Assembly (NCBI RefSeq): GCF_947172395.1
Contig: NC_069094.1
Coordinates: 14,622,292 to 14,686,291, forward strand
Origin: Bicyclus anynana
Taxonomy: Eukaryota > Arthropoda > Insecta > Lepidoptera > Nymphalidae
DNA length: 64,000 nucleotides
Direction of reading: 5' to 3'
In this document: positions 11,553 through 21,823 of the stretch, piece by piece
Position numbering within the stretch: position 1 is the first letter of the stretch
Layout: every line of letters begins with the position of its first letter
The notes under the pieces: generated by a model
The model's database searches: none
What the model saw: the letters and a program-made list of their open reading frames with translations, nothing else
Told to the model about the DNA's origin: nothing
Translations under genes and position numbers: made by a program

Positions 11553-13105
11553 TACTAGGAGAGTTCGATTACCTACTTAGATTTTATTTATTTTTCACTA
11601 CTCTTGCTCAAAAACACTGCCATATTACTACTCCACAGCGGGGCTGAACAAGCATTTCAGCCTCTAGGGGCTAAAGTAATTTTGTTTTTTTATTCTTGTC
11701 TGTTACGAGTACTAGCCAAGTGCTAGCCTACTATAAAACGGAAGAGGTTTTATTCGTAAATAGAATAATTATAGGTATAGCCCTGATTGTTTTGAAAAAT
11801 AAATAAAACCCTTTAAATTGAAATGAAATGCAGTGTTCTTGTCTGTGGAATGCGTTCATTTTTTTATTTAATTTTTATTGAGTTGCGAATAGAGCGAGAT
11901 TTGAAGACATGGGACATCCTTTATGGTATAATACCTTTGCCTTTTTCTCATGTGAAAAAAATAAAATTAAAAAGCGAGAATTTAAAAAAAACAATTGGCG
12001 TGAATAATACACACTTGATTTTTTCAGAAATTCACTGTAAATTTGTGACCGTAACTTACATATTTTTCAACAATAATTGTTATTGTTGTCTTCATCTAGT
12101 GAGAATGGTGATCCTAATTTGGAGATGGATGAAATCTGTTACCATCAAAGTCAAGACGCATTTACTTAAATAGGTACCTATTTAACCTACGAAAAAATTA
12201 ATAAGTGGAGAAAACAACAACGAATGGATTCACTTACGAAAGGAATTTTTTAAACTATTATCTCCCACGTTTACCTCACATACTTATTATTCATCTTCAC
12301 AGTAGACGGAAATTATGTTACTGGGTAAAAGCATCTCCCTTAATATCCAAAATTGTAGACTTTGTACATTTAATTTTCAATTAAAATAAATCATTGAATA
12401 TTGTACTAAACTATTTTATTTTCTCGCAATCGTAGTGAAAAGCAGAGTGTAACACGTGGGGCTAAACCCATTATAAACTCGGTTGCTATTTAGGCGGCCC
12501 TCGCCTTACGTCTCGGGCCCTAAAAATACCTCGTACATAATGGGTCTTTTTAGCCCCTTGTATAACAATCTACTATTTTTATTTCATTTTTTTGTGAAAA
12601 ATATTCATATTAATATCTAATAAAGTATACCTACTTATATTTTACTTTCTTGAATAAAATTTATATTAATATCTAATATTATAGGTATACGATAATAATT
12701 CACAATGTTCTCTTCAGAAAAGATATTTCAGTATCCAGAAAAGGTAAGCTACATTTTACTTTCAAGATTTGTGTTTAATAATTTAATAAAGCAGCAATAT
12801 GACAGAATCAGATAAAATTCATACAAATTTTTACTTTGAAAATTGTTCAAACATTTCAAATTACTTCATAATTTTCGTCTACACAAGTTATTCAGGTATT
12901 CCACAAAGTAGTTGTAAAGAATGATACTACATTAAAAATGCAACTATGTTTCCAACAGAGCTCGCGATGTAAATTTGAAGTTGCTGAGATATTAAGAAAT
13001 ATTTTTACTTTCAACGGAGCAGCCTCTGAATATAAATACATACCTACATAGGCAACGATTTTGTACTATTAGATATGACACTAGCAAAACTAACTAACTA
13101 ACTAA
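11553..13105. other. No supported feature
   Basis: AT-rich DNA. A 116-codon plus frame at 11823-12173 has no recognisable domain. At 12704-12742 the stretch starting ATGTTCTCTTCAGAAAAG ends in CCAGAAAAGGTAAGC, which looks like a 13-codon first exon with a donor site, but no partner exon follows. Confidence 0.4.
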
Positions 13106-13275
13106 AAAATTAAATATCACGTGTATCTGAAATTTTTCTTAATTCTCTGCGTGTGTAAAGTCTGCCAATCCATATTGGTCCAGCGTGGTGAACTATTGGC
13201 CTAACCCCTCTCATTCTGAGAAGAGACTCGAGCTCTACAGTGAGCCGAATATAGGTTGATAATGATGATGATGAC
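13106..13275 (+). repeat. SINE family A, partial copy 6
   Basis: A 5'-truncated forward copy from AAATTAAATATCACGTG to ATAGGTTGATAATGATGATG, with an internal deletion after GTGTATCTGA. Confidence 0.85.
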
Positions 13276-13570
13276 GTCAAAACTGAGGCGAATAAAGATG
13301 GCTAATTGTCTTAATTTCATTTAGTCGCATTGTAAACAATGAAAGTTATTTAAACAAATAATACCTACGAGTAAATTTTTAAGAAATTAAATATCACGTG
13401 TCTCAAACGGTGAAGGAAACATCGTGATGAAACCTGCATACCAGAGAATTTTCTTAATTTTATAGGTATGTAAAGTCTGCCAACCCACATTGGCTTAGTG
13501 TGGTAGACTAAAGTGTTTTTCAAATAGCATGGGTACGGTGACAGTCGTCTGTATGAAATTCATAATACGT

Positions 13571-13581
13571 ACTATTATCGT
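13571..13581. repeat. Target-site duplication, left
   Basis: ACTATTATCGT here is repeated exactly at 18782-18792, directly after the A tail. This marks the insertion boundaries of the Jockey-type element. The first A could instead belong to the tail, making the duplication 10 bases. Confidence 0.85.
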
Positions 13582-13905
13582 CACTCCGATCTTGGCAGCC
13601 GTCCCGTGCGGTCGTCTGTCCTCGCCTATGCAGGTTTTCGATCCCACGGTGGAGGCCACCAATATTGGTTCTTCTTTTGAGAGGGTGCTAGTTTTTCTAG
13701 TACTGTCTTGACCACCGATTTCGTTGTGCTGTGTTGTGTTGTGTTCTGCGTTGTTCTAGTGTAGTTAAGTGGTTCCGGTCCGTGAGTACACTAGAATAAG
13801 AGTAGGTACACCCACGTCACCTAAAGGCGTGGACCACTAGGGCCACACAGTAGGTACTCACCTCCCCGCCCCGGTGGGGAGGCCCTGTTAGTTCCGGGGT
13901 CCACT

Positions 13906-15639
13906 ATGGACCCCAACTCCGTTCCGCCGCCGTACTTGGAGGCCCTCTTCAAGGACCTCCGAGTTAAATTTCCAGGCTATCTGGAAAGTTTTATGTCTTC
14001 GCAACCGATTGCGTCTCAAACCGTGACTTTGACTCAAAGTCAACCCCAATCAGGTAGTCCCCTTCCGGGAAATGCCGCCACGTCCCCCGCTATCCCCGCA
14101 ACCCCCGCGCCACTCGTGACCCAGCGCCACGTGCTACCTGCTCAGGTAGTGCGCCCGCCGCTGGGCAGCCAATCCGCGGCCCGCGACCCACGTGTCTCGG
14201 CCTCGGGTCGCCCGGCAACACCGATTCCGGCTCCGTCCGTAGGGCCTAGCGCGCCTAACGCGCACCCCGGGCCCTCAGCCCACCCAAAGGGCACTTTGCC
14301 ACCCTCCCGCGAATCTATGACTCGCACTCCGACCAACACGGTCCATAGGCCTTCCGCCATGGACATTTGCGATATCCCAGAGTCGCAGGGCTCACCGGCT
14401 CCAGTTGACGATGGCTTCACCGTCGTCGTAAGTAATCGAAAACGGCGAAAGGCTACTAAAACCGACGCTCAGCCCACTACCACTAGCAAGGTCACTGTGA
14501 CCGAGAGCCAAGCTCGGTCACAAACCTTATCCGATTCAGACTCCGAAAGTGAGGACTCTCCTATGGAGGAACCTCGCAAGGAGAAGATCCCCCCAATGTT
14601 TATTAGGGACAAGGACGCATGGGCAAACAAAATTGTCCCCATGCTAATAAAAAACAATATCCCTATTCCAAACGCCCAGCTTACCACCTTAGGTATTCGT
14701 GCGGAATGCGAGTCATCCGGTGACCATAGGCGTCTGACAGCTTTATTGAGGTCAAACTCAATAGGCTATCACACTTACGCTCTGAGCGATGAGCGAGTCC
14801 TCCGCGTAGTAGTCCGCGGTCTCCCCAAGGAGCTTGATACTGAGCTCATCAAAGCCGACCTGCTTAAACAGGATCTCCCCGTCCAGGAGGTACACCGAAT
14901 GTACCGATCACGCTCAAAAGAGCCGCTAGACCTCTGTCTAGTGATCCTCGAGCTCTCTCCTGAGGGCAAGAGGATATACAACTTGAAGGCGATATGCCAC
15001 CTCTCTGGCCTCTCCTTTGAGAAGCCCAACAACCGTGGCCGCATAGGTCAATGTCATAGATGCCAGACCTATGGACACTCTCAAAGGAATTGTTTTGCCC
15101 GTCCCAGGTGCGTTAAGTGCCTGGGAGATCACGGCACGATAGATTGTCCCCGCAAGGAACGGATCGCTGAAGTGCCCCCAAGCTGCGTGCTGTGCGGCGA
15201 AGCCGGCCATCCCGCGAACTATCGCGGATGCCGGAAGGCCCCACAGCCAGGCAAGCGAAGGGGCAGGGCAGCGGGCCGCAAACCGGCGGCACCCAAAAAG
15301 CCCGCTCACAGGTTTGTTCCAGCGCCGGTGCCTACCACCAACGCTTGGAACAAGCCATTGTACGGAGCGCCTAACGCTCCTAGTGCGGCACCGGCTTCTC
15401 CGGTCGCCAAACAGCCCCCGAGGGCCGCTCCTGCGGCCCAACCCCCTCTCTCGGCCCCTCAAGCCTCGTCCAAACCTTCATACGCGACTGACTCCTTCTC
15501 GGATGTATTCCGTATGGAAGAATACGATCTCTTCATTGAGAAATATAAAGTAGACCCCCTAAGGGCAATAGGCGAGCACAGTATCATGCTCCGCGCGATC
15601 GAAAACTATAAAAATTTTCTAAATGGCTCACAACGGTAG
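13906..15639 (+). CDS. Jockey-type ORF1 (gag-like RNA-binding protein)
   Basis: This 577-residue nucleic-acid-binding protein of a non-LTR element is expected to coat the element RNA. The N-terminal half is proline/serine-rich and low complexity, followed by an acidic serine-rich stretch (SDSDSESEDSP). About residues 290-380 resemble the PRE_C2HC region of insect LINE ORF1 proteins (LRVVVRGLPKELDTE). Three zinc knuckles follow from residue 383: CHRCQTYGHSQRNC, CVKCLGDHGTIDC and CVLCGEAGHPANYRGC. The start chosen is the first ATG of the frame, after a leader without other long frames. The stop overlaps ORF2 by 17 bases, so ORF2 is probably reached by reinitiation or a similar mechanism. There are no internal stops or frameshifts. 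Confidence 0.92.
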   Translation: MDPNSVPPPYLEALFKDLRVKFPGYLESFMSSQPIASQTVTLTQSQPQSGSPLPGNAATSPAIPATPAPLVTQRHVLPAQVVRPPLGSQSAARDPRVSASGRPATPIPAPSVGPSAPNAHPGPSAHPKGTLPPSRESMTRTPTNTVHRPSAMDICDIPESQGSPAPVDDGFTVVVSNRKRRKATKTDAQPTTTSKVTVTESQARSQTLSDSDSESEDSPMEEPRKEKIPPMFIRDKDAWANKIVPMLIKNNIPIPNAQLTTLGIRAECESSGDHRRLTALLRSNSIGYHTYALSDERVLRVVVRGLPKELDTELIKADLLKQDLPVQEVHRMYRSRSKEPLDLCLVILELSPEGKRIYNLKAICHLSGLSFEKPNNRGRIGQCHRCQTYGHSQRNCFARPRCVKCLGDHGTIDCPRKERIAEVPPSCVLCGEAGHPANYRGCRKAPQPGKRRGRAAGRKPAAPKKPAHRFVPAPVPTTNAWNKPLYGAPNAPSAAPASPVAKQPPRAAPAAQPPLSAPQASSKPSYATDSFSDVFRMEEYDLFIEKYKVDPLRAIGEHSIMLRAIENYKNFLNGSQR

Positions 15640-18532
15640 ATTAAAACCACATTCCCTGACTGTCGGCTTCTTCAATGCAGACGGGCTCACCGATAAATTA
15701 CTCGAGGTCCGCGAATGGATAAGCGACCACAAACCGGACATCTTTCTGGTGCAAGAGACCTTCTTGAAACCTAGCCTTCGCGATCCCAAAATAGGGAATT
15801 ACCTAATGATTAGAAACGACCGGACCACCCAAAGGAAGGGAGGTACAGCTATATATCACAGAAGGGCTCTTCACTGCACTCCTCTTGATCCTCCCGAGCT
15901 TACTAACATGGAAGTCTCAGTATGTCAGGTCAGTATGACCGGCCATCCGCCGATCACACTGGTTTCAGTTTACCAACCCTGCGGTAAACGTCTCTTAGAG
16001 AGTGACATTCAGACACTCCTCTCCTTAAGTGACTCCGTCATTTTGGCCGGTGACTTTAACGCTAAACATACAAGTTGGCTCAACGCTTATAATAACACTA
16101 GCGGCAACACTCTAAGAAGACTGACTGACCGCGACGATGCTAATTTCATTTTGCTCACCCCCGACAAACCAACACGTTACCCGAGACTGACGGACACACG
16201 AAACCAAACTCCGAGCGTACTGGATCTGGCACTCGTAAAGAACATCACTCTTGAAGTGAGTCCTTTGGAGGTGTTCTCGGATCTGGCCTCGGACTCGGAC
16301 CACAGACCAGTTATACTCCAGCTTGGCCCCCCGCCCTCCTCGACCCCCCCGACCAAAACTATAATTAATTACGGGAGACTGTCTGAGCGTCTCAAGTCCT
16401 TGGCTTCACAGCACCTAGATCAAATTCCTGACGAGATAGAAACGTTAGGCGAAGCGCTCGCAGCTTCTTCGAACCTAAATGGCCATATTCGCGAAGCAAT
16501 AAAAGATTGCACCAAGGAGGTCCCTGCCTTCAGCAAGGCCCCCTTGTCGTCGGACCTACGGGCCCTACTAACGGATAGAAACGCACAGCAAAGACGCTAC
16601 GAATCTGAACCGACCCGACAAAACGCGAGTCTTCTTTGGACTCTCGGAAGACGGTGCAAGCGTCGCTTGCGCTGGCGTTATGACAGACAATGGGACGACC
16701 GACTGAGAGAGCTCGAGCCATCGCACGTAGCCTTCTACGACGTGGCAAGATATCTCAAAGCCGACCGCCTCGCAGCCACCCCACCTCTCAAACGCCCTGG
16801 CCTCCCACACGTGATCGAGGACATCGATAAGGCCGAATGCCTAGCCGACAGTCTGGAAGCCCAGTGCACTCCAAGCACTACGGCATTTGTAAAATCACAC
16901 GCGAAAAAAGTGAAGTCCGAACTCACTTCTATCTTATCTCGCCCCCCGGACGGAGTCGAAATTACCCCTACGTCATGCGAGGAAGTCTCTGCGGTTATCA
17001 AGGGCTTGCGCAAAAAGAAGGCTCCGGGGCCTGATACGATTAGCAACAAAGCTCTAAAGCTTCTCCCGGTCCAGATAATCAACCTCCTGGTGAACATCTT
17101 CAATGTTCTCCTAGCTCACTGCGCCTTCCCAGACGCATGGAAAGAAGCCACGGTCATTGGCATCCACAAGCCGGGTAAACCCCGCGACCTCCCGACTAGC
17201 TACCGCCCAATTAGTCTTCTCAACACCATTGGCAAGGTGTATGAGATAATCATTTTGAATCGTCTCAAAGCCATTTGCGATGAAAAGCAACTTCTCATCA
17301 AACAACAGTTTGGATTTCGATGTAAACACTCATGTGTTCATCAAGTGCACCGCCTCACGGAGCACATTCTAACCGGTTTTAATACATTTCATAACCCCAT
17401 CGCCACCGGGGCGCTCTTCTTTGACGTAGCTAAAGCGTTTGACCGCGTCTGGCACGAAGGCTTGATATTCAAACTAAACCGTTTCGGCGTACCAAACAAA
17501 ATGGTACGCTTGCTACACAGCTTTCTGTCCAACCGCACCTTCAGGTACCGTATAGACGGCACTCTCTCTTCACCCAGACAGATTCGCGCAGGAGTCCCTC
17601 AGGGCTCCGTGCTCTCCCCGCTTTTATACTCGCTCTTCACAAGCGACATTCCCACCGACCACCCGGGCGTACACGTCGCCCAGTTTGCGGACGACACCGC
17701 ACTGTACGCGACGGCAGTAAACCGGGTCCACATTAGAGCCCGCCTCCAGAAGGCGGTAAACATTATAGGTAAATGGTTCCGCCTTTGGCGTATAGAAGTC
17801 AACCCAGAGAAAAGCGCAGCCGTGCTTTTCACCGGCAAAGCGGTCTCCCGTCTCAAGTCCGGACTCAAAGAAGTCTCCCTTTACGGAGCACCCATCCCCT
17901 GGCAACGTACTGCCAAGTACCTAGGCGTTACCTTCGATAACCGCATGAGCTTCTCCATGCACGTTAACAAAGCGAGAAAAAAGGCCGCATACGTAATGCA
18001 CCGCCTTTACGCTATGATAAATAAGAAAAGTAAATTGTCCCTCCGCTCAAAGCTAACGCTTTATAAAACTACGATCCGTCCGATCTTAACCTACGCTAGT
18101 GTAGTCTTTGCCCACCGTCCAAAAGCGACCCTTAGGCCGCTTCAAACCCTACAGAATCGTTTTCTGCGTCAAATCACGGGCGCGCCGTGGTTTTTACGCA
18201 ATAATGACCTCCATAGAGATCTAGAATTACCGACAATAGCTAAGTACATGAAACAGCTCTCTCAAAACTATTTTGACAGAGCTGCCATCCATCCCAACCA
18301 ACTAGTGGTTGAGGCCTGCAATTACACTCCCAACCTAAACGCTAACTGCAAGCAGAGGCGTCCCAAGAACGTCCTTTACGATCCAGACGATGACATAACA
18401 ACCGACAATGCTTCCCAGGTAACACAATCACAAGCTACACAGCGTCTTCGCCGGCGAAGACGAAGTCCCCGATATCTAACGTCACCCGGACGTGGGTTTT
18501 CTAACTCACGATCTTGGGGGCGTCCGGACTGA
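15623..18532 (+). CDS. Jockey-type ORF2 (endonuclease-reverse transcriptase)
   Basis: A 969-residue protein that nicks target DNA and copies the element RNA at the nick. Residues 1-230 form an apurinic-type endonuclease: QET near the start, GDFNAKH at 143-149 and SDHRP at 225-229. The reverse transcriptase occupies roughly residues 470-740, with KKKAPGPD, YRPISLLNTIGK, FFDVAKAFDRVWH, AGVPQGSVLSPLLY and the catalytic FADD at 688-691, then KYLGVTFD. The C-terminal part has the APWFLRNNDLHRDL segment typical of Jockey-type LINEs. No RNase H domain is present, as expected for the clade. All catalytic residues I can identify are present and the frame is open throughout. Confidence 0.95.
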   Translation: MAHNGRLKPHSLTVGFFNADGLTDKLLEVREWISDHKPDIFLVQETFLKPSLRDPKIGNYLMIRNDRTTQRKGGTAIYHRRALHCTPLDPPELTNMEVSVCQVSMTGHPPITLVSVYQPCGKRLLESDIQTLLSLSDSVILAGDFNAKHTSWLNAYNNTSGNTLRRLTDRDDANFILLTPDKPTRYPRLTDTRNQTPSVLDLALVKNITLEVSPLEVFSDLASDSDHRPVILQLGPPPSSTPPTKTIINYGRLSERLKSLASQHLDQIPDEIETLGEALAASSNLNGHIREAIKDCTKEVPAFSKAPLSSDLRALLTDRNAQQRRYESEPTRQNASLLWTLGRRCKRRLRWRYDRQWDDRLRELEPSHVAFYDVARYLKADRLAATPPLKRPGLPHVIEDIDKAECLADSLEAQCTPSTTAFVKSHAKKVKSELTSILSRPPDGVEITPTSCEEVSAVIKGLRKKKAPGPDTISNKALKLLPVQIINLLVNIFNVLLAHCAFPDAWKEATVIGIHKPGKPRDLPTSYRPISLLNTIGKVYEIIILNRLKAICDEKQLLIKQQFGFRCKHSCVHQVHRLTEHILTGFNTFHNPIATGALFFDVAKAFDRVWHEGLIFKLNRFGVPNKMVRLLHSFLSNRTFRYRIDGTLSSPRQIRAGVPQGSVLSPLLYSLFTSDIPTDHPGVHVAQFADDTALYATAVNRVHIRARLQKAVNIIGKWFRLWRIEVNPEKSAAVLFTGKAVSRLKSGLKEVSLYGAPIPWQRTAKYLGVTFDNRMSFSMHVNKARKKAAYVMHRLYAMINKKSKLSLRSKLTLYKTTIRPILTYASVVFAHRPKATLRPLQTLQNRFLRQITGAPWFLRNNDLHRDLELPTIAKYMKQLSQNYFDRAAIHPNQLVVEACNYTPNLNANCKQRRPKNVLYDPDDDITTDNASQVTQSQATQRLRRRRRSPRYLTSPGRGFSNSRSWGRPD

Positions 18533-18736
18533 TTCACTCAGGTCACGGTTACCTCCTCCAGAATGGCCTTCTAAGCCGAGGTCCGAGTCTCATAGGAGAC
18601 GCCCTTAGAGAGCCGTTCCGTCCTCTATCTTTCTTTCAGCCTTCGGGTCACATCAGGCGATGCTTCTGCGCTCGCCCAACCCCCCCGGTGACGCCGTAGT
18701 GGTTCCGCAGGGAGCTATCGGCACCTACTCAGACAG

Positions 18737-18781
<45 letters not shown>
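18737..18781 (+). other. Poly-A tail of the Jockey element
   Basis: About 45 consecutive A end the element directly before the right target duplication. Long pure A tracts shorten quickly, so this supports a recent insertion. Confidence 0.9.
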
Positions 18782-18784
<3 letters not shown>

Positions 18785-18895
18785 ATTATCGTGAATCGCG
18801 GCAAGCTTTCAAGAGTGAAACGAAATGTCACCCGCACCATCCTACATGAAACGAACTGTATTAGCCTAACCCTCTCATTCTGAGAGGAGACTCGT

Positions 18896-19440
18896 TAACA
18901 AGGAGATGAATCTTACTTTCATGCTGTGTAAATAATCACTACACTTATAGTGATTTATAATTTATGTTACATTTTATTATTTTAATTAGTGTCAGTGATT
19001 GTAAATAAACCTAATAAATAAATAAATGATAAAAAATATATAATTTGCTCGTATCTACTGCTTACTAAACTAAGGCACAACAATATGGTACCAAGTGAAT
19101 TATCCTCAAATCTTTCTACTAAAATGCGTACTTTTAAAATAAAAGTTGTTTTTAAAACTGCACTACCACTTGGCAACTTCTTTGCAAAGTTGCAACAAAA
19201 GTTTTTAGCTGCTTTAATCTTTATGATGATAATAAAGTGCAGCTCTCAAGTTTATAAATCGAGCTAAAATATCTCCGTTAAAGCTGAAAATGTTTTACTT
19301 ACACAACAATACGTTATTATAACCCTAATAAATTACTACTAGTACTCTCTTTCATAGAAGAAACCACTAACTGATAGAAGATTCAACCCGCATTTGTCTT
19401 CGCATATGTTTTCATACTTATCTCGCTATTGGTTACGTCA
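18896..19440. other. No recognisable feature
   Basis: AT-rich flank without coding or repeat signal that I can support. Confidence 0.4.
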
Positions 19441-19585
19441 ATTCTCTTTCTACGATCGCAAACGCTTCGAAAACTAGAAAAATGTATAGGAATGACATTT
19501 GCTATCGACAGGTCACGTGATCAAGATCTGTCATTCCCATACATTTTTCTAGTTTTCAAAGCGTTTGGCATCGTAGAAAGAGAAT
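19441..19585. repeat. 57-bp foldback (hairpin)
   Basis: The arms 19441-19497 and 19529-19585 pair in inverted orientation at 53 of 57 positions. The outer ends are ATTCTCTTTCTACGAT and its reverse. The 31-base loop contains GGTCACGTGATC. It fits a small foldback element. A hairpin-RNA source is also possible, but nothing shows transcription. Confidence 0.8.
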
Positions 19586-19624
19586 GGATCGAAGTTAGTT
19601 GTGGCTTTATTCTCAGATTGCCGC

Positions 19625-19853
19625 GAATCCTTTAATTTTAAGTTTACAACTTAAATGGCGATTGAATCCTTTGATTTTAAGTTTAAAACTTAAATTGCGA
19701 TTGAATCCTTTAATTTTAAGTTTACAACTGAAATGGCGATTGAATCCTTTGATTTTAAGTTTACAACTTAAATGGGAATTGAATCCTTTGATTTTAAGTT
19801 TACAACTTAAAAGGCGATTGAATCCTTTAATTTTAAGTTTATAACTTAAAATG
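19625..19853 (+). repeat. 39-bp tandem array, about 6 units
   Basis: Five full units of 39 bases and one partial unit start with GAATCCTTTAATTTTAAG or its GATTTTAAG variant. The period is a multiple of three, so one forward frame stays open and reads a 13-residue repeat (LNPLILSLQLKWR and variants). Each unit also contains the near-palindrome TTAAGTTTACAACTTAA. I read it as a minisatellite whose open frame follows from its period, not as a gene. Confidence 0.9.
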
Positions 19854-20729
19854 TAAAAATAACTGTCTATATTAAAAGTTCATTTGACAGATTAAAAAAG
19901 TCACCACTAACAGCCAATAATAAGGTATCTTCTAAAATGTATATTTGCCACTACTAAGCGTTATCCGATAGTTGAGTGCATTAAAATCGCTTGGGAATCT
20001 GACAAATTACAAACAGTTGAACTTACATGGTTCCCTTCTACAGAGTAGTAATAGATCAAAATCGCAAAATACGTTAAAGGCTAACTTAGTATCGTCTTGC
20101 CAAGTCTTTTTTTTGATATCTCTTTGCAGTCCGTTCAGTGAATCAGTCGAACCAGATACTTGAATAAAAGAACTTGGCAGCCATTTTGCCAAGTTGCAAC
20201 TCGCAACAATGAGATTAGTGCTCCGCGGTTACACTGATTCCAAGTAGGTAAGTATGGTTTACGTGAGCTGAGTTTTGAGGCCTTTGTTTGAAAATAAACT
20301 TAATATTATTTTTAAACAACGTCCATTGCTTAGATTCTTATTGTAGAAAAATAATCGTAGAATAACAATGTACAGTGTATCTAATGCAATACAGATTAGA
20401 AAATGTATTTGAAAGACGCATATTAATTGTATGTTTTGTCTTCTGTGCATTGTAATAAATGCTTAACGATTTTACTATCTTGCTAGATCGGTTTGTATGA
20501 AATTGTGCATATCGGGAAGGTCTGAGAATCGGTCAACATCTATTTATCCATACATCTAAGTGACAAGGGTGATTCATCCAAAAAAAAATTAAGCCAAAAC
20601 AACGTTACGTTAAAAAACGCGTTACGGCGCCACTCTGTCTTCTTCCTTTGGCTTCCCTTTCTGTCACGCATACAGCTGCAGGTTTAAATGATCACTTCTG
20701 TCGTTTATTTAAACTTTTATCGCTTATTA
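19854..20729. other. No recognisable feature
   Basis: AT-rich sequence with no supported gene. Short frames here lack motifs. Confidence 0.4.
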
Positions 20730-20995
20730 TCCTACTAATATTATAAACGCGATGTATTCATGTTTAGATGTTTTTGTTACTCTATAACCTCACAACTACT
20801 GACTCGATCTGGTTGAAATTTAAAACGTAGATAGCTTATACCCTAGATTAAGGCTATTTTATTATTAGGCTGAACCGAATTAGCTGAAATTTGGAATTGA
20901 GATAGATTGTAGCCTAAGTTAACATATAGGCTACTTTTAATTCCGGAAAAATAACATATTTATTTTTCCGCGGGTAAAACCGTAGGGCGCAGCTG
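20730..20995 (+). mobile_element. Helitron-like non-autonomous element
   Basis: It begins TCCTACTAATATTATAAACG, the Helitron-type 5' end shared with the elements at 34292 and 35248. It continues with the TCTGGTTGAAATTT-type body and ends around GGGCGCAGCTGG, a degraded form of the usual CAGCTAG end. Non-coding. Confidence 0.6.
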
Positions 20996-21444
20996 GTAAT
21001 TGAGATATTTTTTTTAAAACTGCTATATTTTGAAATTCCCTCATCAAGATCTGAATAGGGGTGGAATTTCCAAAAAACCTGCATTTTTTTGAAATTTAAA
21101 TCATTGAAATCTGAATCCACAGTCACAGTGTAGGTATATGTACCTATAGAATAAAATAAATCCGTTTCCATTGATCGCAATGTAATCTATCTAAGTGGGT
21201 TAGCGTAAGTTGATTAAGCACGCGCGGCAGATCAATGCTACAACTGCGGCGAACCTCGCAGCATCCTTGAGATCGCACCGATCCGATCACACTCATTTGT
21301 CCAGCTTTGCTCACACTTCTTATACCTCCAGACACGGATACGATACGACTTTTACTAAAAGACTTAAGAAGTGTCAGAATAAACACTGATAAACACTAAA
21401 AAAGAAAGAATGTTTTTAATGCGTTAAAAAAAATCCTGTTAAAA

Positions 21445-21558
21445 AAAATATTTTGTCAATGGAAAGCTACCTTATCAGCAAGTAATAAAGGCTATATTAC
21501 TCTCATAATCCTATGGAAACGGGAACCACACAGATGAAACTGCGAGGCGTCCTCTAGT
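21445..21558 (+). mobile_element. Helitron-like 3' fragment
   Basis: The segment from CAATGGAAAGCTACC through ATGGAAACGGGAACCACACA to GCGTCCTCTAGT matches the 3' half of the Helitron-like elements here. It ends in CTAGT. Confidence 0.55.
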
Positions 21559-21592
21559 CCATACAAATATCATGAATGCGAATGTAAGTCAT

Positions 21593-21823
21593 AAGTTGTG
21601 TGAATTTTAAGAAATTAAATATCACGTGTCTCAAACGGTGAAGGAAAAACATGGCGAAGAAACCTGCATACTCTGTTTTTTTTATAATTCTCTGCGTGTG
21701 GAGTCTTTATAGCCAATTCGAATTGGGCCAGCGCGGTGGACCATTGGCCTAAGCCCTTTCATTCTGAGAGGAGACTCTAGCTCAGCAGTGAACTATGGGT
21801 TAATAATGATGTTGATGATGATA
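21593..21823 (+). repeat. SINE family A, partial copy 8
   Basis: A 5'-truncated forward copy from AAGTTGTGTGAATTTTAAG to the GATGTTGATGATGATAAG tail, with several substitutions. Confidence 0.85.

Larger units (their letters stand above)
13582..18781 (+). mobile_element. Full-length Jockey-type non-LTR retrotransposon
   Basis: A complete element of about 5.2 kb. It starts CACTCCGATCTTGG, has a 5' leader of about 320 bases, two overlapping intact ORFs, a 3' UTR of about 200 bases, and an uninterrupted run of 45 A (18737-18781). An 11-base target duplication flanks it. ORF1 with PRE_C2HC-like and CCHC modules, followed by an apurinic-like endonuclease plus RT without RNase H, is the Jockey-clade layout. 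Intact frames, the long A tail and the exact duplication indicate a recent and possibly still competent insertion. Its GC content is clearly above that of the flanks. Fragments of the same family are at 29946-30287 and 43691-43899. Confidence 0.93.
13510..18860. mobile_element. Small inverted-repeat element carrying the Jockey insertion
   Basis: Removing the Jockey element and one copy of its target duplication leaves about 150 bases (13510-13581 plus 18793-18860) inserted in the SINE. The two ends are imperfect inverted repeats: TAGCATGGGTACGGTGACA at the left, against the reverse of TGTCACCCGCACCATCCTA at the right. This fits a short non-autonomous DNA element. The family is not assigned. 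Confidence 0.5.
13379..18895 (+). repeat. SINE family A, copy 7, interrupted by later insertions
   Basis: The left piece (13379-13509) ends at GTGTGGTAGACT. The sequence then resumes at about 18861 with ATTAGCCTAACCCTCTCATT, which is exactly where the SINE consensus continues, and runs to about 18895. Everything between is inserted material: a small inverted-repeat element and, inside that, the Jockey-type element. Confidence 0.8.

Noticed and set aside
11823..12173. 116-codon plus-strand frame
   Set aside because: AT-driven composition and no motif. It probably arises by chance in AT-rich DNA.
12704..12742. 13-codon exon-like sequence ending in a GTAAGC donor
   Set aside because: No second exon or known protein start could be linked to it.
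14142..15462. Long minus-strand frames opposite Jockey ORF1
   Set aside because: They mirror a GC-rich real gene and have no motifs of their own.
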